The notes beneath the pieces were generated by a model, which worked only from the letters and a program-made list of their open reading frames with translations, did no database searches and had not been told where the DNA came from. Below are positions 49,001 to 61,799 of a stretch of 64,000 nucleotides of DNA, piece by piece. This DNA is from Trileptium ribeirensis. Lineage: Eukaryota > Nematoda > Enoplea > Enoplida > Thoracostomopsidae. The stretch's first letter is position 1. Each line of letters opens with the position of its first letter. The stretch covers positions 1 through 64,000 of the forward strand of contig JASANE010011659.1 in assembly GCA_030248225.1 (NCBI GenBank), given 5' to 3'. The translations under genes and the position numbers were made by a program.

Positions 49001-52000
49001 GGTGAAACACCATTAAATAGAAAAATAGAGAGGCTGTCGGCATAGAAGTTGTGGTATTTTCGGCTGCACCTGCTTCTGGCTCATGTTGCCTTGTAAAACT
49101 TCAGGCTTTGCCCTGTTTAGTTTACAATGGTATTTTTTCTTTTCACCGGTGAAGCATCATTTAATAGAAAAATGTAGAGGCGGTCGGCCAAGAAGTTGTG
49201 GTATTTTCGGCTCCACCTGCTTCTGGCTCTTGCTGCCTTGTAAAATTTTAGTCTTTGCCCTGTTTAGTTTACCCTGGTATTTTTTCTTTTCACCGGTGAA
49301 GCACCATTAAATAGAAAAATATAGAGGCTGTCGGCATAGAAGTTGTGGTGTTGTCGGCTCCACCTGCTTCTGGCTCATGCTACCTTGTAAAACTTCAGGC
49401 TTTGCCCTGTTTAGTTTACAATGGTATTTTTTCTTTTCACCGGTGAAGCATCATTTAATAGAAAAATGGAGAGGCTGTCGGCATAGAAGTTCTGGTGTTT
49501 TCGGCTCCACCTGCTTCAGGCTCTTGCTGCCTTGTAAAATTTCAGGCTTTGGCCTGTTTAGTTTACCTTGGCATTTTTTTCTTTTCACCGGTGAAGCATC
49601 ATTTAATAGAAAAATGGAGAGGCTGTCGGCATAGAAGTTGTGGCGTTTTCGCCTGCACCTGCTTCCGGCTCTTGCTGCCTTGTAAAACTTCAGGCTTTGC
49701 CCTGTTTAGTTTACCCTGGTATTTTTTCTTTTTACCTGTGAAGCATCATTTTTAATAGAAAAATGGAGAGGCTGTCGGCCAGGAAGTTTTGCTATTTTCG
49801 GCTCCACCTGCTTCTGGGTCTTGCTGCCTAGTAAAGTTTCTGGCTTTGCCTTGTTTAATTTATCCTGGTAATTTTTTTCGGTGAAACACCATTAAATAGA
49901 AAAATAGAGAGGCTGTCGGCATAGAAGTTGTGGTATTTTCGGCTGCACCTGCTTCTGGCTCATGTTGCCTTGTAAAACTTCAGGCTTTGCCCTGTTTAGT
50001 TTACAATGGTATTTTTTCTTTTCACCGGTGAAGCATCATTTAATAGAAAAATGTAGAGGCGGTCGGCCAAGAAGTTGTGGTATTTTCGGCTCCACCTGCT
50101 TCTGGCTCTTGCTGCCTTGTAAAATTTTAGTCTTTGCCCTGTTTAGTTTACCCTGGTATTTTTTCTTTTCACCGGTGAAGCATCATTTAATAGAAAAATG
50201 GAGAGGCTGTCGGCGTAGAAGTTGTGGTGTTCTCGGCTCCACCTGCTTCTGGCTCTTGCTGCCTAGTAAAGTTTCTGGCTTTGCCTTGTTTAATTTATCC
50301 TGGTAATTTTTTTCGGTGAAACACCATTAAATAGAAAAATAGAGAGGCTGTCGGCATAGAAGTTGTGGTATTTTCGGCTGCACCTGCTTCTGGCTCATGT
50401 TGCCTTGTAAAACTTCAGGCTTTGCCCTGTTTAGTTTACAATGGTATTTTTTCTTTTCACCGGTGAAGCATCATTTAATAGAAAAATGTAGAGGCGGTCG
50501 GCCAAGAAGTTGTGGTATTTTCGGCTCCACCTGCTTCTGGCTCTTGCTGCCTTGTAAAATTTTAGTCTTTGCCCTGTTTAGTTTACCGTGGTATTTTTTC
50601 TTTTCACCGGTGAAGCATCATTTAATAGAAAAATGGAGAAGCTGTCGGCGTAGAAGTTGTGGTGTTCTCGGCTCCACCTGCTTCTGGCTCTTGCTGCCTA
50701 GTAAAGTTTCTGGCTTTACCTTGTTTAATTTATCCTGGTAATTTTTTTCTTTTTTTCGGTGAAGCACCATTAAATAGAAAAATACAGAGGCTGTCGGCCA
50801 AGAAGTTGTGCTATTTTCGGCTCCACCTGCCTTTGGCTCTTGCTGCCTAGTAAAGTGTCTGGCTTTGCCTTGTTTAATTTATCCTGGTAATTTTTTTCTT
50901 TTTTCGGTGAAGCACCATTAAATAGAAAAATATAGAGGCTGTCGGCATAGAAGTTGTGGTGTTTTCGGCTCCACCTGCTTCAGGCTCTTGCTGCCTTGTA
51001 AAATTTCAGGCTTTGGCCTGTTTAGTTTACCTTGGCATTTTTTCTTTTCACCGGTGAAGCATCATTTAATAGAAAAATGGAGAGGCTGTCGGCATAGAAG
51101 TTGTGGCGTTTTCGCCTGCACCTGCTTCCGGCTCTTGCTGCCTTGTAAAACTTCAGGCTTTGCCCTGTTTAGTTTACCCTGGTATTTTTTCTTTTCATCG
51201 GTGAAGCATCATTTAATAGAAAAATGGAGAGGCTGTCGGCATAGAAGTTGTGGTATTTTCGGCTCCACCTGCTTCTGGCTCTTGCTGCCTTGTAAAATTT
51301 TAGTCTTTGCCCTGTTTAGTTTACCCTGGTATTTTTTCTTTTCATCGGTGAAGCATCATTTAATAGAAAAATGGAGAGGCTGTCGGCATAGAAGTTCTGG
51401 TGTTTTCGGCTCCACCTGCTTCAGGCTCTTGCTGCCTTGTAAAATTTCAGGCTTTGGCCTGTTTAGTTTACCTTGGCATTTTTTCTTTTCACCGGTGAAG
51501 CATCATTTAATAGAAAAATGGAGAGGCTGTCGGCATAGAAGTTGTGGCGTTTTCGCCTGCACCTGCTTCCGGCTCTTGCTGCCTTGTAAAACTTCAGGCT
51601 TTGCCCTGTTTAGTTTACCCTAGTATTTTTTCTTTTTACCTGTGAAGCATCATTTTTAATAGAAAAATGGAGAGGCTGTCGGCCAGGAAGTTTTGGTATT
51701 TTCGGCTCCACCTGCTTCTGGGTCTTGCTGCCTAGTAAAGTTTCTGGCTTTGCCTTGTTTAATTTATCCTGGTAATTTTTTTCGGTGAAACACCATTAAA
51801 TAGAAAAATAGAGAGGCTGTCGGCATAGAAGTTGTGGTATTTTCGGCTGCACCTGCTTCTGGCTCATGTTGCCTTGTAAAACTTCAGGCTTTGCCCTGTT
51901 TAGTTTACAATGGTATTTTTTCTTTTCACCGGTGAAGCATCATTTAATAGAAAAATGTAGAGGCGGTCGGCCAAGAAGTTGTGGTATTTTCGGCTCCATC

Positions 52001-54772
52001 TGCTTCTGGCTCTTGCTGCCTTGTAAAATTTTAGTCTTTGCCCTGTTTAGTTTACCCTGGTATTTTTTCTTTTCACCGGTGAAGCATCATTTAATAGAAA
52101 AATGGAGAGGCTGTCGGCGTAGAAGTTGTGGTGTTCTCGGCTCCACCTGCTTCTGGCTCTTGCTGCCTAGTAAAGTTTCTGGCTTTACCTTGTTTAATTT
52201 ATCCTGGAATTTTTTTCTTTTTTTCGGTGAAGCACCATTAAATAGAAAAATACAGAGGCTGTCGGCCAAGAAGTTGTGCTATTTTCGGCTCCACCTGCTT
52301 CTGGCTCATGCTACCTTGTAAAACTTCAGGCTTTGCCCTGTTTAGTTTACAATGGTATTTTTTCTTTTCACCGGTGAAGCATCATTTAATAGAAAATGGA
52401 GAGGCGGTCGGCCAAGAAGTTGTGGTATTTTTGGCTCCACCTGCTTCTGGCTCTTGCTGCCTTGTAAAATTTTAGTCTTTGCCCTGCTTAGTTTACCCTG
52501 GTATTTTTTCTTTTCATCGGTGAAGCATCATTTAATAGAAAAATGGAGAGGCTGTCGGCATAGAAGTTCTGGTGTTTTCGGCTCCACCTGCTTCAGGCTC
52601 TTGCTGCCTTGTAAAATTTCAGGCTTTGGCCTGTTTAGTTTACCTTGGCATTTTTTTCTTTTCACCGGTGAAGCATCATTTAATAGAAAAATGGAGAGGC
52701 TGTCGGCATAGAAGTTGTGGCGTTTTCGCCTGCACCTGCTTCCGGCTCTTGCTGCCTTGTAAAACTTCAGGCTTTGCCCTGTTTAGTTTACCCTGCTATT
52801 TTTTCTTTTTACCTGTGAAGCATCATTTTTAATAGAAAAATGGAGAGGCTGTCGGCCAGGAAGTTTTGGTATTTTCGGCTCCACCTGCTTCTGGCTCTTG
52901 CTGCCTAGTAAAGTTTCTGGCTTTGCTTTGTTTAATTTATCCTGGTAATTTTTTTTCGGTGAAACACCATTAAATAGAAAAATAGAGAAACTGTCGGCAT
53001 AGAAGTTGTGGTATTTTCGGCTGCACCTGCTTCTGGCTCATGTTGCCTTGTAAAACTTCAGGCTTTGCCCTGTTTAGTTTACAATGGTATTTTTTCTTTT
53101 CACCGGTGAAGCATCATTTAATAGAAAAATGTAGAGGCGGTCGGCCAAGAAGTTGTGGTATTTTCGGCTCCACCTGCTTCTGGCTCTTGCTGCCTTGTAA
53201 AATTTTAGTCTTTGCCCTGTTTAGTTTACCCTGGTATTTTTTCTTTTCACCGGTGAAGCATCATTTAATAGAAAAATGGAGAGGCTGTCGGTGTAGAAGT
53301 TGTGGTGTTGTCGGCTCCACCCGCTTCTGGCTCTTGCTGCCTAGTAAAGTTTCTGGCTTTACCTTGTTTAATTTATCCTGGTAATTTTTTTCTTTTTTCG
53401 GTGAAGCACCATTAAATAGAAAAATACAGAGGCTGTCGGCCAAGAAGTTGTGCTATTTTCGGCTCCACCTGCCTTTGGCTCTTGCTGCCTAGTAAAGTGT
53501 CTGGCTTTGCCTTGTTTAATTTATCCTGGTAATTTTTTTCTTTTTTCGGTGAAGCACCATTAAATAGAAAAATACAGAGGCTGTCGGCCAAGAAGTTGTG
53601 CTATTTTCGGCTCCACCTGCCTTTGGCTCTTGCTGCCTAGTAAAGTGTCTGGCTTTGCCTTGTTTAATTTATCCTGGTAATTTTTTTCTTTTTTCGGTGA
53701 AGCACCATTAAATAGAAAAATAGAGAGGCTGTCGGCATAGAAGTTGTGGTATTTTCGCCTGCACCTGCTTCTGGCTCATGTTGCCTTGTAAAACTTCAGG
53801 CTTTTCCCTGTTTAGTTTACAATGGTATTTTTTCTTTTCACCGGAGAAGCATCATTTAATAGAAAAATGGAGAGGCGGTCGGCCAAGAAGTTGTGGTATT
53901 TTCGGCTCCACCTGCTTCTGGCTCTTGCTGCCTTGTAAAATTTTAGTCTTTGCCCTGTTTAGTTTACCCTGGTATTTTTTCTTTTCACCGGTGAAGCATC
54001 ATTTAATAGAAAAATGGAGAGGCTGTCGGCGTAGAAGTTGTGGTGTTCTCGGCTCCACCTGCTTCTGGCTCTTGCTGCCTAGTAAAGTTTCTGGCTTTAC
54101 CTTGTTTAATTTATCCTGGTAATTTTTTTCTTTTTTCGGTGAAGCACCATTAAATAGAAAAATACAGAGGCTGTCGGCCAAGAAGTTGTGCTATTTTCGG
54201 CTCCACCTGCCTTTGGCTCTTGCTGCCTAGTAAAGTGTCTGGCTTTGCCTTGTTTAATTTATCCTGGTAATTTTTTTCTTTTTTCGGTGAAGCACCATTA
54301 AATAGAAAAATAGAGAGGCTGTCGGCATAGAAGTTGTGGTATTTTCGCCTGCACCTGCTTCTGGCTCATGCTACCTTGTAAAACTTCAGGCTTTGCCCTG
54401 TTTAGTTTACAATGGTATTTTTTCTTTTCACCGGAGAAGCATCATTTAATAGAAAAATGGAGAGCCGGTCGGCCAAGAAGTTGTGGTATTTTCGGCTCCA
54501 CCTGCTTCTGGCTCTTGCTGCCTTGTAAAATTTTAGTCTTTGCCCTGTTTAGTTTACCCTGGTATTTTTTCTTTTCATCGGTGAAGCATCATTTAATAGA
54601 AAAATGGAGAGGCTGTCGGCATAGAAGTTGTGGTATTTTCGGCTCCACCTGCTTCTGTATCTTGCTGTTTTGTAAAATTACGAGCCTTGTCTTATTTAAT
54701 TTATCCTGGTAAATTTTTTCTTTTCACCGGTGAAGTATCAATTAATACAAAAATGATGAGGCTGCCGGCTTA
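43012..54772. repeat. 147-bp satellite array, about 80 monomers
   Basis: Head-to-tail units, typical length 147 (variants about 139-148), with landmarks TGCCTTGTAAAACTTCAGGC, GTTTAGTTTAC, a TTTTTTCTTTTCACCGGTGA block, AGCATCATTTAATAGAAAAA, GTCGGCCAAGAAGTTGTGG and CGGCTCCACCTGCTTCTGGC. Several monomer types recur: one with ACAATGG, one with ACCCTGG, one with TTTATCCTGGTAA and CACCATTAAATAG, and a shortened form lacking the CTTTTT part. Monomer types repeat in blocks: 45.7-47.3 kb reappears 3662 bases later, 48.1-49.3 kb reappears 3957 bases later with the same small deletions, and about 45.8-46.4 kb reappears 1758 bases later. Long frames arise because 147 is 3 x 49; they are not genes. The first and last units are diverged. 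Confidence 0.97.
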
Positions 54773-54900
54773 GTTTCGAGTTCCCTGAAACAACTACTGA
54801 AACCCCAAAAAGGCACCGATACGCGTTGAACCCGTAACCTCTTTATTGGCAAGACATGACAGCGCGATAGGACACTCCGTCATTTTTGTCTTCGGGTAAT
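54773..54900 (-). mobile_element. tRNA-like relic at satellite edge
   Basis: On the minus strand, TTACGGGTTCAACGCGTA (about 54820-54838) forms a T-arm-like stem (4 of 5 pairs) around GTTCAAC, preceded by an anticodon-arm-like TCTTGCCAATAAAGAGG and followed by TCGGTGCC and a T-run. The acceptor stem is not paired and the A box is weak. It is either a tRNA pseudogene or the head of a tRNA-derived SINE. Confidence 0.4.
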
Positions 54901-57900
54901 TTGAATGACAATGTCGAGCTAACATAAAAATTTCGAGACAACTCGAAGATGAAATCTAAAGTAAATACTCATATTCTGCATTTACATCACTTTAGTAGAT
55001 TATTTAAATTATTTTAGCTTTCATACGATCGACTAAAAATTCAAACAAACGTTATGTGATTTAACGTTTTCTGCTGTTCTGGGTAGTACCGACGGCAAAT
55101 ATGTTTGGAGCTGCAAACGATGTGAGAGTAGCAAAAACGCGGATACTTCTAGAAACACCAGAACGGCTCAGTTTCTGCACTCATGTCTATATCATTGAAA
55201 AAACAAACATAAATGCTATTATACACCAAGGTTTATATATAAGTACGTATTTACATATCTACTTATTGTATTGACCTCTCGGTTGTATGACGTCTCCACA
55301 AGTAACATATTTAGCAAGAATATTATGTACATGTTAATTCATTTGGCATCAGTTAAAAACCAAATACTAGCTTCTTTTTATATGATAACGGCCATTAATT
55401 TGTTTGTTGCTGCCTTCAGAGAATGCAAAAGTAGATTAAACGTTGGTTCTTTTAGAAACTGCGGTGCGGCTTTCTTTGGTACAACGACAAAGATGGTATA
55501 TAAAAAATAAAATGTTGGTTCCTATAAATTGACAACATTTGTCAAACTGTTCCTTCAGCATTTGGCTTTTAAGAACATTATGATGTTGTTTCGATCGTTT
55601 AAATGTTGGCTGGCTGAACGTTGAGATAGCTTAAAATTTGGTTTTTGTGCATGTTCTCACGTTCCAAACAAATACAACTTAGACATTTCTGGTTACAATG
55701 GACAAATATTGTGATTTCATAATGCCGTTGTTGGACATTCAACTGAGCGTGTCGCGTTCAATCTTCTAGAATATTCAGCGCTTTGTTTGAGGTTGAACGA
55801 AGTGATCTGTTTTGAGGGTGAGAGATGTAATTGATGGTCCAAAAATTATGGTGGCATAACTGAATCGATGGCGATCCGTTCTCTGAATTTACACCTTCTC
55901 CAACCAAATAGGAGCCAAAGAATCATATAATATTTGTATTGAAATAATGTTTGCGATATTCCTGACAAGGTCAAAAACTGTCCAACATCTGTTTGTTATA
56001 TATAATCTTAACTCATATTTATGCTATCAGTCCCAGTTTTTTTACTAATTACAATGAAAAATTCCTTTATCTTCTTCATATTCACCGTGGCATGGCGATT
56101 TTTCTGAGACGTGAGCTGTGGAGCAGCTAAATTTTTAACTGTTCTCCTAGTTTATTTACGTAAAAATGTCTCAAAAAATAAATTTTACGTAGCCTAGAAA
56201 ATTCGCTGAGTATATTTTAGTGATCCAACTGTATCAATGCGGTCCGCTATATATTTAAAGTGACTGACCACTTGTAATTTTAAGGAATACGAATAAAACA
56301 TAATGTAACTGTTAACTTACGTTATTTTAAAACTTTTATGGCACACGCTACTATTCATAGCACATTAAGATCATGGGCAGCAACATATAATTCTGATTCT
56401 GATAGCAGTGATAAAATGCTTATCGCAGCTAGATTATAGTTTGCGATTTATCGTCCCGCACTTGCAACGACGTAGAAACGACGTGGTTGTTTACTATAAA
56501 AAATATCTGTTGCGTTAACCAGTTACAGAAATTAAATTTGTCTGTTAGGCATGCACCTGAGTGAATACTTGAGTAACAGTACTAATTTACCACACATATA
56601 GCGGAAAAAGATCACGAAAACTTTCTACTCTCTGAGTTCGGGACTTGGAAGCAGTGAAAGCAAGTATAGTGATTGTAGTGCAATTACAGCTAATTTTATA
56701 TCAGGTATATACATGCGTTGCATTATATAGTATCATTGCGTTGCGAGGATGCCACGCGTCATTGTCAAAAGATCGTCAAAAAGCCACAAACGCATTTCAT
56801 AGGTGGAATCTCAGACTCTCTTTGCTTCGTCATCTACACCCCGTCACTATTAGAACAGAAGTTGTCTGAACTATTGAAAAATCTAATAATTTAACGTATC
56901 TAGAAAAAAGAGGGTCAGGTAAAACTTGTAGTATCAACACTGTGATCATGCTGTAGACATTCTCTGAAACCATAGGATCGGATTGAGACTAGTCTCTATC
57001 AAGCAAGCAGTTTTATCTTCAAACTCGATTCTGTTTGATTTTTAGCAAATATAAACACTAATTTTGAATAAATTTCTCAAATCAACTCATTACAACTGTA
57101 TTATTTTCCATCAAAAATTTTTGGATCGTACTTAGATCAGTAAAAGGCTGTTGTTTTATATAGTACTCTGCTCAGCAATAGGCAAGAGACAGATAGGCTC
57201 CGACTTTAACCCCATATTCAGAAAACATGATAACATCATAAAGTGAATTTGAACAGAAGCAACCTGGACCAAAATCTGCAAAGTATGTAATATTTTTCAG
57301 GACCTGTTTCCCACGCATATTTTGACCATATATAATTCCATCTGCAATACGGGTTAGAAATCTAATAAATATGACTAACTCAAGCATTACGAATAATCTG
57401 GTCGCACACTTTGATTAACAACCATATATAACAATTGGAACAATATATATAGTTTTCGTGTAAAATTTATCTAATGATCCAATCGACACATTTATATGCA
57501 TTTTACTTTTATTTTGCAATCTTTATTCGACCAAATCTTGCGCTATTGCATTGAATCAGCGCCTCAGCGTAGCTAGTGCCTCTGAGCTGACTTTTGAATT
57601 AATTAGACACAATTTGACACAAAATATTTCAATTGTCTGACCACTTAAATTCTCGTCAGCCAAAAAGTTTGCCGGAAACTTTCAACTGAAGCAAGTTGCA
57701 AATCACTAACAATAAATATAGCTGGTCAAAGACAGTGTAGCATAGATTATTCTTATAAATATGGTAATTAGTACTTCTATGAAGTTCATTTTCATATTGA
57801 TTGGGATATAGAAATCGTGGAAGCTTAACTACACGTTAACCACTGCAAAATATGTTTCTATTTATTAATAAGGGAAGTCAGTGCACACTTACAGGTTAGT

Positions 57901-59385
57901 TCATCATTATCGCTCTGCAAACATTGAATAAAGTGAATCCGCCGCTGAATAAAACTTTGTTGTACCATAATAATAATCTTGAAAAGAATTATTTTGATAC
58001 GAAGATATGCGCTTTACAGGCCACACGATTTTATTTATTCAAACAAATATCCACAGTCAGCAGTCTTGTTGGAGGTTTTGATAGCGTAGCATTGTCCTGG
58101 GACGTGATATTTCCATCAGTAGTTGTATTATTGAACCAGACCGGATACCTTGCTTAATTTGCCTATTTGCATTCCGTCTTTGTTAATAATAAAAAACTAA
58201 CCGTAGGGCCGCCATCACCTTCGATTCAGAAACGTCTGTTAACAAACCCTCTGTAAAAAAATTCAGAAACGAATAGAAATTCATCCTCGTGCGACAGCTG
58301 GTGTAGGTAAAGTAACCGCCGATTTAGGTTTGGTTTAATACTTGCATAAGCTCTGAAACTTAGGCTAAAGGCTATTGCAAATGATCAAATTAGTTAAGGT
58401 TAAGTTTTGTCTACGTTTTAGGTTTACTGAGATGCTTTGTTTTATTGTAAGACCGGTTAGTTGATAGCTCTGTTGTTGTATAAACGTACCTTTAGTGCAA
58501 TGCCTGCAGATACCGTTTCAACAATTGCTAAATCCTTGTTTTCCATTTATTCATACACGCGGTTTCCAACATACATCAATTGTTAATTCTTCGGTGATTC
58601 AGGCGTAATTGCAAACTTAGATTTATCAAATGCCACAGGAATATCAAAATGCCCTCAACGTGAATTAGGCTAAAAAAAGTTCCCACATTTTATGTAATCT
58701 TGGCGACCTAGCCATCTACCAGTGCGTCAAGTTTTCACTGATGTCTACTAAGCCATTCGAATAAAAAACAAATAACTCCACATCGCTTCATACCAATACC
58801 GCAACCGAGGAATAAACTCTATATTATTGTCCAAATATTTAGTTATTATTCCTTTATTATTTATGATTGTACAAATTGCAATCAAGCGCCAGAAATAAAT
58901 ACCGTGGGTCGACAAAAATATTGCCGATTTTAAAGTTTAAAGAAAAGTGTTTCTCTAATACCTGGCAATATTTTGCTTAGATTAGAGTCTATTAGCGAGC
59001 AAATTTAATGTAACAATTAGGTATGTAACAAAAATTTGCCTCCAGTTTAGTTCTTAGTATTCTAGAAGTATTCTAGAGCAAACGTCGTTTAATTAAAATT
59101 CACAAATGATTGTTTGGCAGAAACAATTCCATATCGAATTTTCGCCAACACGAAATGGCGCGATTGCAATCGCAGCACTGCGTGTTCGCGAACACTTTTG
59201 CGCCGAATTTCAATTGACAGACAGGTGTTCCATAACAATTATCATTCATTATAATTGGCAAAACAGGACGGATGATGGGTTGGATTTAGGTTCATCCGCA
59301 CATATAATAAATATAGAATACTCGCCTCATTGTCATCTGAGACGTCGCAATGGTTTTCCAAAAATATACTATTGTTATATTATTA
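54901..59385. other. Unassigned AT-rich DNA
   Basis: No gene recognised on either strand. The frames at 55271-55510, 56645-56869, 57924-58157 and 59106-59390 are 74-94 residues long, unmatched and without supporting context. Confidence 0.5.
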
Positions 59386-59432
59386 ATTAATATTATATTA
59401 TTATTATTATTATTAATATATTATTATTACTA
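59386..59432. repeat. Imperfect (TTA)n microsatellite
   Basis: TATTATTATTATTATTA with flanking ATTAATTAATATTA and a second short TTATTATTA run. Confidence 0.85.
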
Positions 59433-60019
59433 TACACGATATGTCAGATGTTACGAAGGTAAAAGTTTTGTCTCATTCAAATAGGCTAGTGTAAAGAATG
59501 AAATTTAAAGCTGTCTTACCCTAACACAATGTAGAGAAATTTCTCGAAACGCATAAGTATAATAGCCAAAAACATACTTTAAATGCAGTCATTTTATGAG
59601 CAATAACCTTTTTCATTTGAAACTAACTATATTCAAAAAACGATAATTTATCTATCTTCGGTCGAATATAATAATTTGGGTTTAAGAGTGTATGCGATAG
59701 TAAATGTATACACTGTAGAATAATGTATTGAGAAGCTGCACGCTGAACTCTTGAATGGTCCAATTTTGAGAAAAGGAAGTCTAATATTGATTGTTATTTG
59801 ATTGTTCTTAAGAGATATTTTTCCATAAAAGAGTACTTTATTGATGGATTTTTTTCTGTAAAGTTTTTATATTATATAGCGCTAGAAATCAGAAATAGAT
59901 ATTTCAAATTGAGAGCTTGTTGCAATGAGATGCTATTTAAAAAAAATTAACTAGTTTTCATAACGTAAATCGGTGTAATCATACATGCTCATAAGTATGA
60001 GATGGGGATTAACCACATT
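59433..60019. other. Unassigned AT-rich DNA
   Basis: No gene or repeat recognised. Confidence 0.5.
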
Positions 60020-60300
60020 AGGATCATACTCGGGTCGAGCAGCGATCCTGCTGGCAGGTAGCCCAAACTCCCTGAGTCCCTCCTGCCTTCCTCCCGCCAA
60101 CGGCGCGCTAAAAACTGGCAAAAATTGGGCGAAATAGGCAACAATCGAGGCAAAGTTGGCGAAAAATTAATAGAAAAAAATTGAATCGCAACAAACTTCG
60201 AAAATCATGACGCCCACACGCCAGCCAGACGACCGACTCATACCCCCTCCGGAAACACCCTCTACACGCTTTGCACCTCAGCCCTAGCTCATATATCGAT
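60020..60300 (-). repeat. GC-rich repeat family, copy 1
   Basis: A GC-rich insert in AT-rich DNA, ending on the right in CCCCCTCCGG and containing CTGGCAGGTAGCC and CGGCGCGC. Read in reverse complement it resembles 61140-61425 in order of landmarks: GGAGGGGG near one end, a TTCGAA word, an AT-rich middle with repeated CAAAAATT words, CGCGC, GGTAGG/GGCAGG and GATCC near the other. Confidence 0.5.
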
Positions 60301-61139
60301 GATATATAGTATTTTTAGTTAAAGTGAGTAATGTGTAGAGCCTTATAAAATTTAATTGCGACTTATAGGAACAAAAATTTGTGAGATCTATCAAAAATAT
60401 CGAAAAATTTGTGTTTGTATCCATCGCAAACGCGTTTTTTTTGACTATGTGAGACAGTTTTTAACGAAACACAAACCTGGAAAGCTTTATATATAGCATC
60501 ATTTTTGGACTATGCAGAATTTGCGTGCCAATCAGTTATCGCTGATCATAATATGAATGACAATAATCAAACAACACAAACAATGCCTCGGAACTGTATG
60601 TAATATGCTTGAGCCGTACATATTTTTAAATGTCGCATTTCTACCAGGTACTTAAATAAAAATAATTTAGGTAATCCAAAAGTAAAAACAAATCAACTTG
60701 CTTGCATGCAACAAAAAACAAGCATGATCAACTTTTGCGGCAGTTTCTAATACTAGAGCCAGGAGACAGATTTAGGCTATGTGGTATAAAAACGTGTTAG
60801 TTTTTGAAGCCTTAGGTTTAGTATATCGAAGACAGCACACTCTTATAGCCTACATACCTCTGTTTGACTTTGGCCTACGAAATTATATATCATAATAGAT
60901 CAATCGCATATGTTTTATAACCTTTTCACCTGTATTGCTCTATGTACCGCTAGACAAAACTTTGGTCGGATACGTCAATCTGTTAACACCAACATATTAT
61001 ATGTATCAGCATTTCCAGCTAAAGTTCAAATGCAGATGTTTTATTTATGTTCTATTTGATATATACTTAGATTTCCAATGATTCCTTATCAGCTTTACAT
61101 AAATTTTGTATTTTTCGTATTGTAAATACGTCATACATG
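60301..61139. other. Unassigned AT-rich DNA
   Basis: No gene recognised; it separates the two inverted copies of the GC-rich repeat family. Confidence 0.5.
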
Positions 61140-61425
61140 GGCGAGGTTCGTGGTCCTCGAAGCGATAGCGGATGCTCTGGAGGAGGGGGTTGGTGGAAAG
61201 TTGTCAGAGAGGAATAAACGTTCGAAACGTTTTAAGACTAAAAATGTATCTTTCCCCAAAATTTTTGCCATTTTTTACCAATTTTTTCAAATTTTTGCGA
61301 ATTCTCTCTAAATTTAACCTATTTTTGCAAAAATTGTCCGCGTCACTTCGGCGCGCGAAAGGTTACCTACCAGAAAGGGATCGGCGTTGCCTCAAGGAAG
61401 GCCCGAGCTTCAGGGGGTTTATTTC
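61140..61425 (+). repeat. GC-rich repeat family, copy 2
   Basis: Starts with GAGGTTCGTGGTCC and GGAGGAGGGGGTTGG, then ACGTTCGAAACG-like words (CGTTCGAAACG palindrome at about 61218), an AT-rich middle of AATTTTTGCC type, then GGCGCGCGAAAGG, TACCAGAAAGGGATCGG and GGAAGGCCCGAGC. Inverted relative to 60020-60300. The 125-residue frame at 61172-61549 across it is unmatched. Confidence 0.5.
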
Positions 61426-61439
61426 TTTTCCCTCTATGA

Positions 61440-61482
61440 GCATACATATATATAGTAGTTATATATATATATATATAACGTA
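61440..61482. repeat. AT dinucleotide tract
   Basis: Two TA runs around TAGTAGTTATATATATATAT. Confidence 0.8.
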
Positions 61483-61624
61483 TACCTATACATTTCGTAA
61501 CAGTGAAATTTCTTTAATACGACCAAAACCTTTAGCCGTCTACCACTAAGACGCTATCTGCTTGGGAACAGCGAATATTGAATGCAAGATCTAAGATTGT
61601 ATTGCACAGCAATTCTTATTCGCT

Positions 61625-61790
61625 GATTTTGCGAGGTTCCTTAAGAAACCGCACAAGGATACTAGATACCTCAGCGGTTTGCATAAGCCGCTTGAAACCG
61701 CACAGCCGGCTTCAATTCCTGGCGCCTCCTGGATTAAGCCAAACATTCCGCGAAAGAAAATTGATTCGCACTGTAAAGATTTAATCGATA
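61625..61790 (+). mobile_element. tRNA-derived short element, third copy
   Basis: Matches the element at 13393: TTATTCGCTGATTTTGCG, GAGGTTCCTTAAGAAACCG, AGATACCTCAGCGGTTTGC (A-box region), GGCTTCAATTCCTGGCGC (B-box region) and AGCCAAACATTCCGCG. More diverged than copy 1; ends not clear. Confidence 0.75.
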
Positions 61791-61799
61791 TTTAGCCTA

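Noticed and set aside
43012..54712. Family of Cys/Phe-rich secreted or membrane proteins of 60-211 residues
   Set aside because: Shadows of a 147-bp satellite open in more than one frame, broken wherever monomers differ from 147 bases.
43012..54772. CRISPR array
   Set aside because: Repeats are contiguous 147-bp units without unique spacers, in a eukaryotic context.
59106..59390. 94-residue host protein
   Set aside because: No recognisable motif, no exon context and no conservation evidence available.
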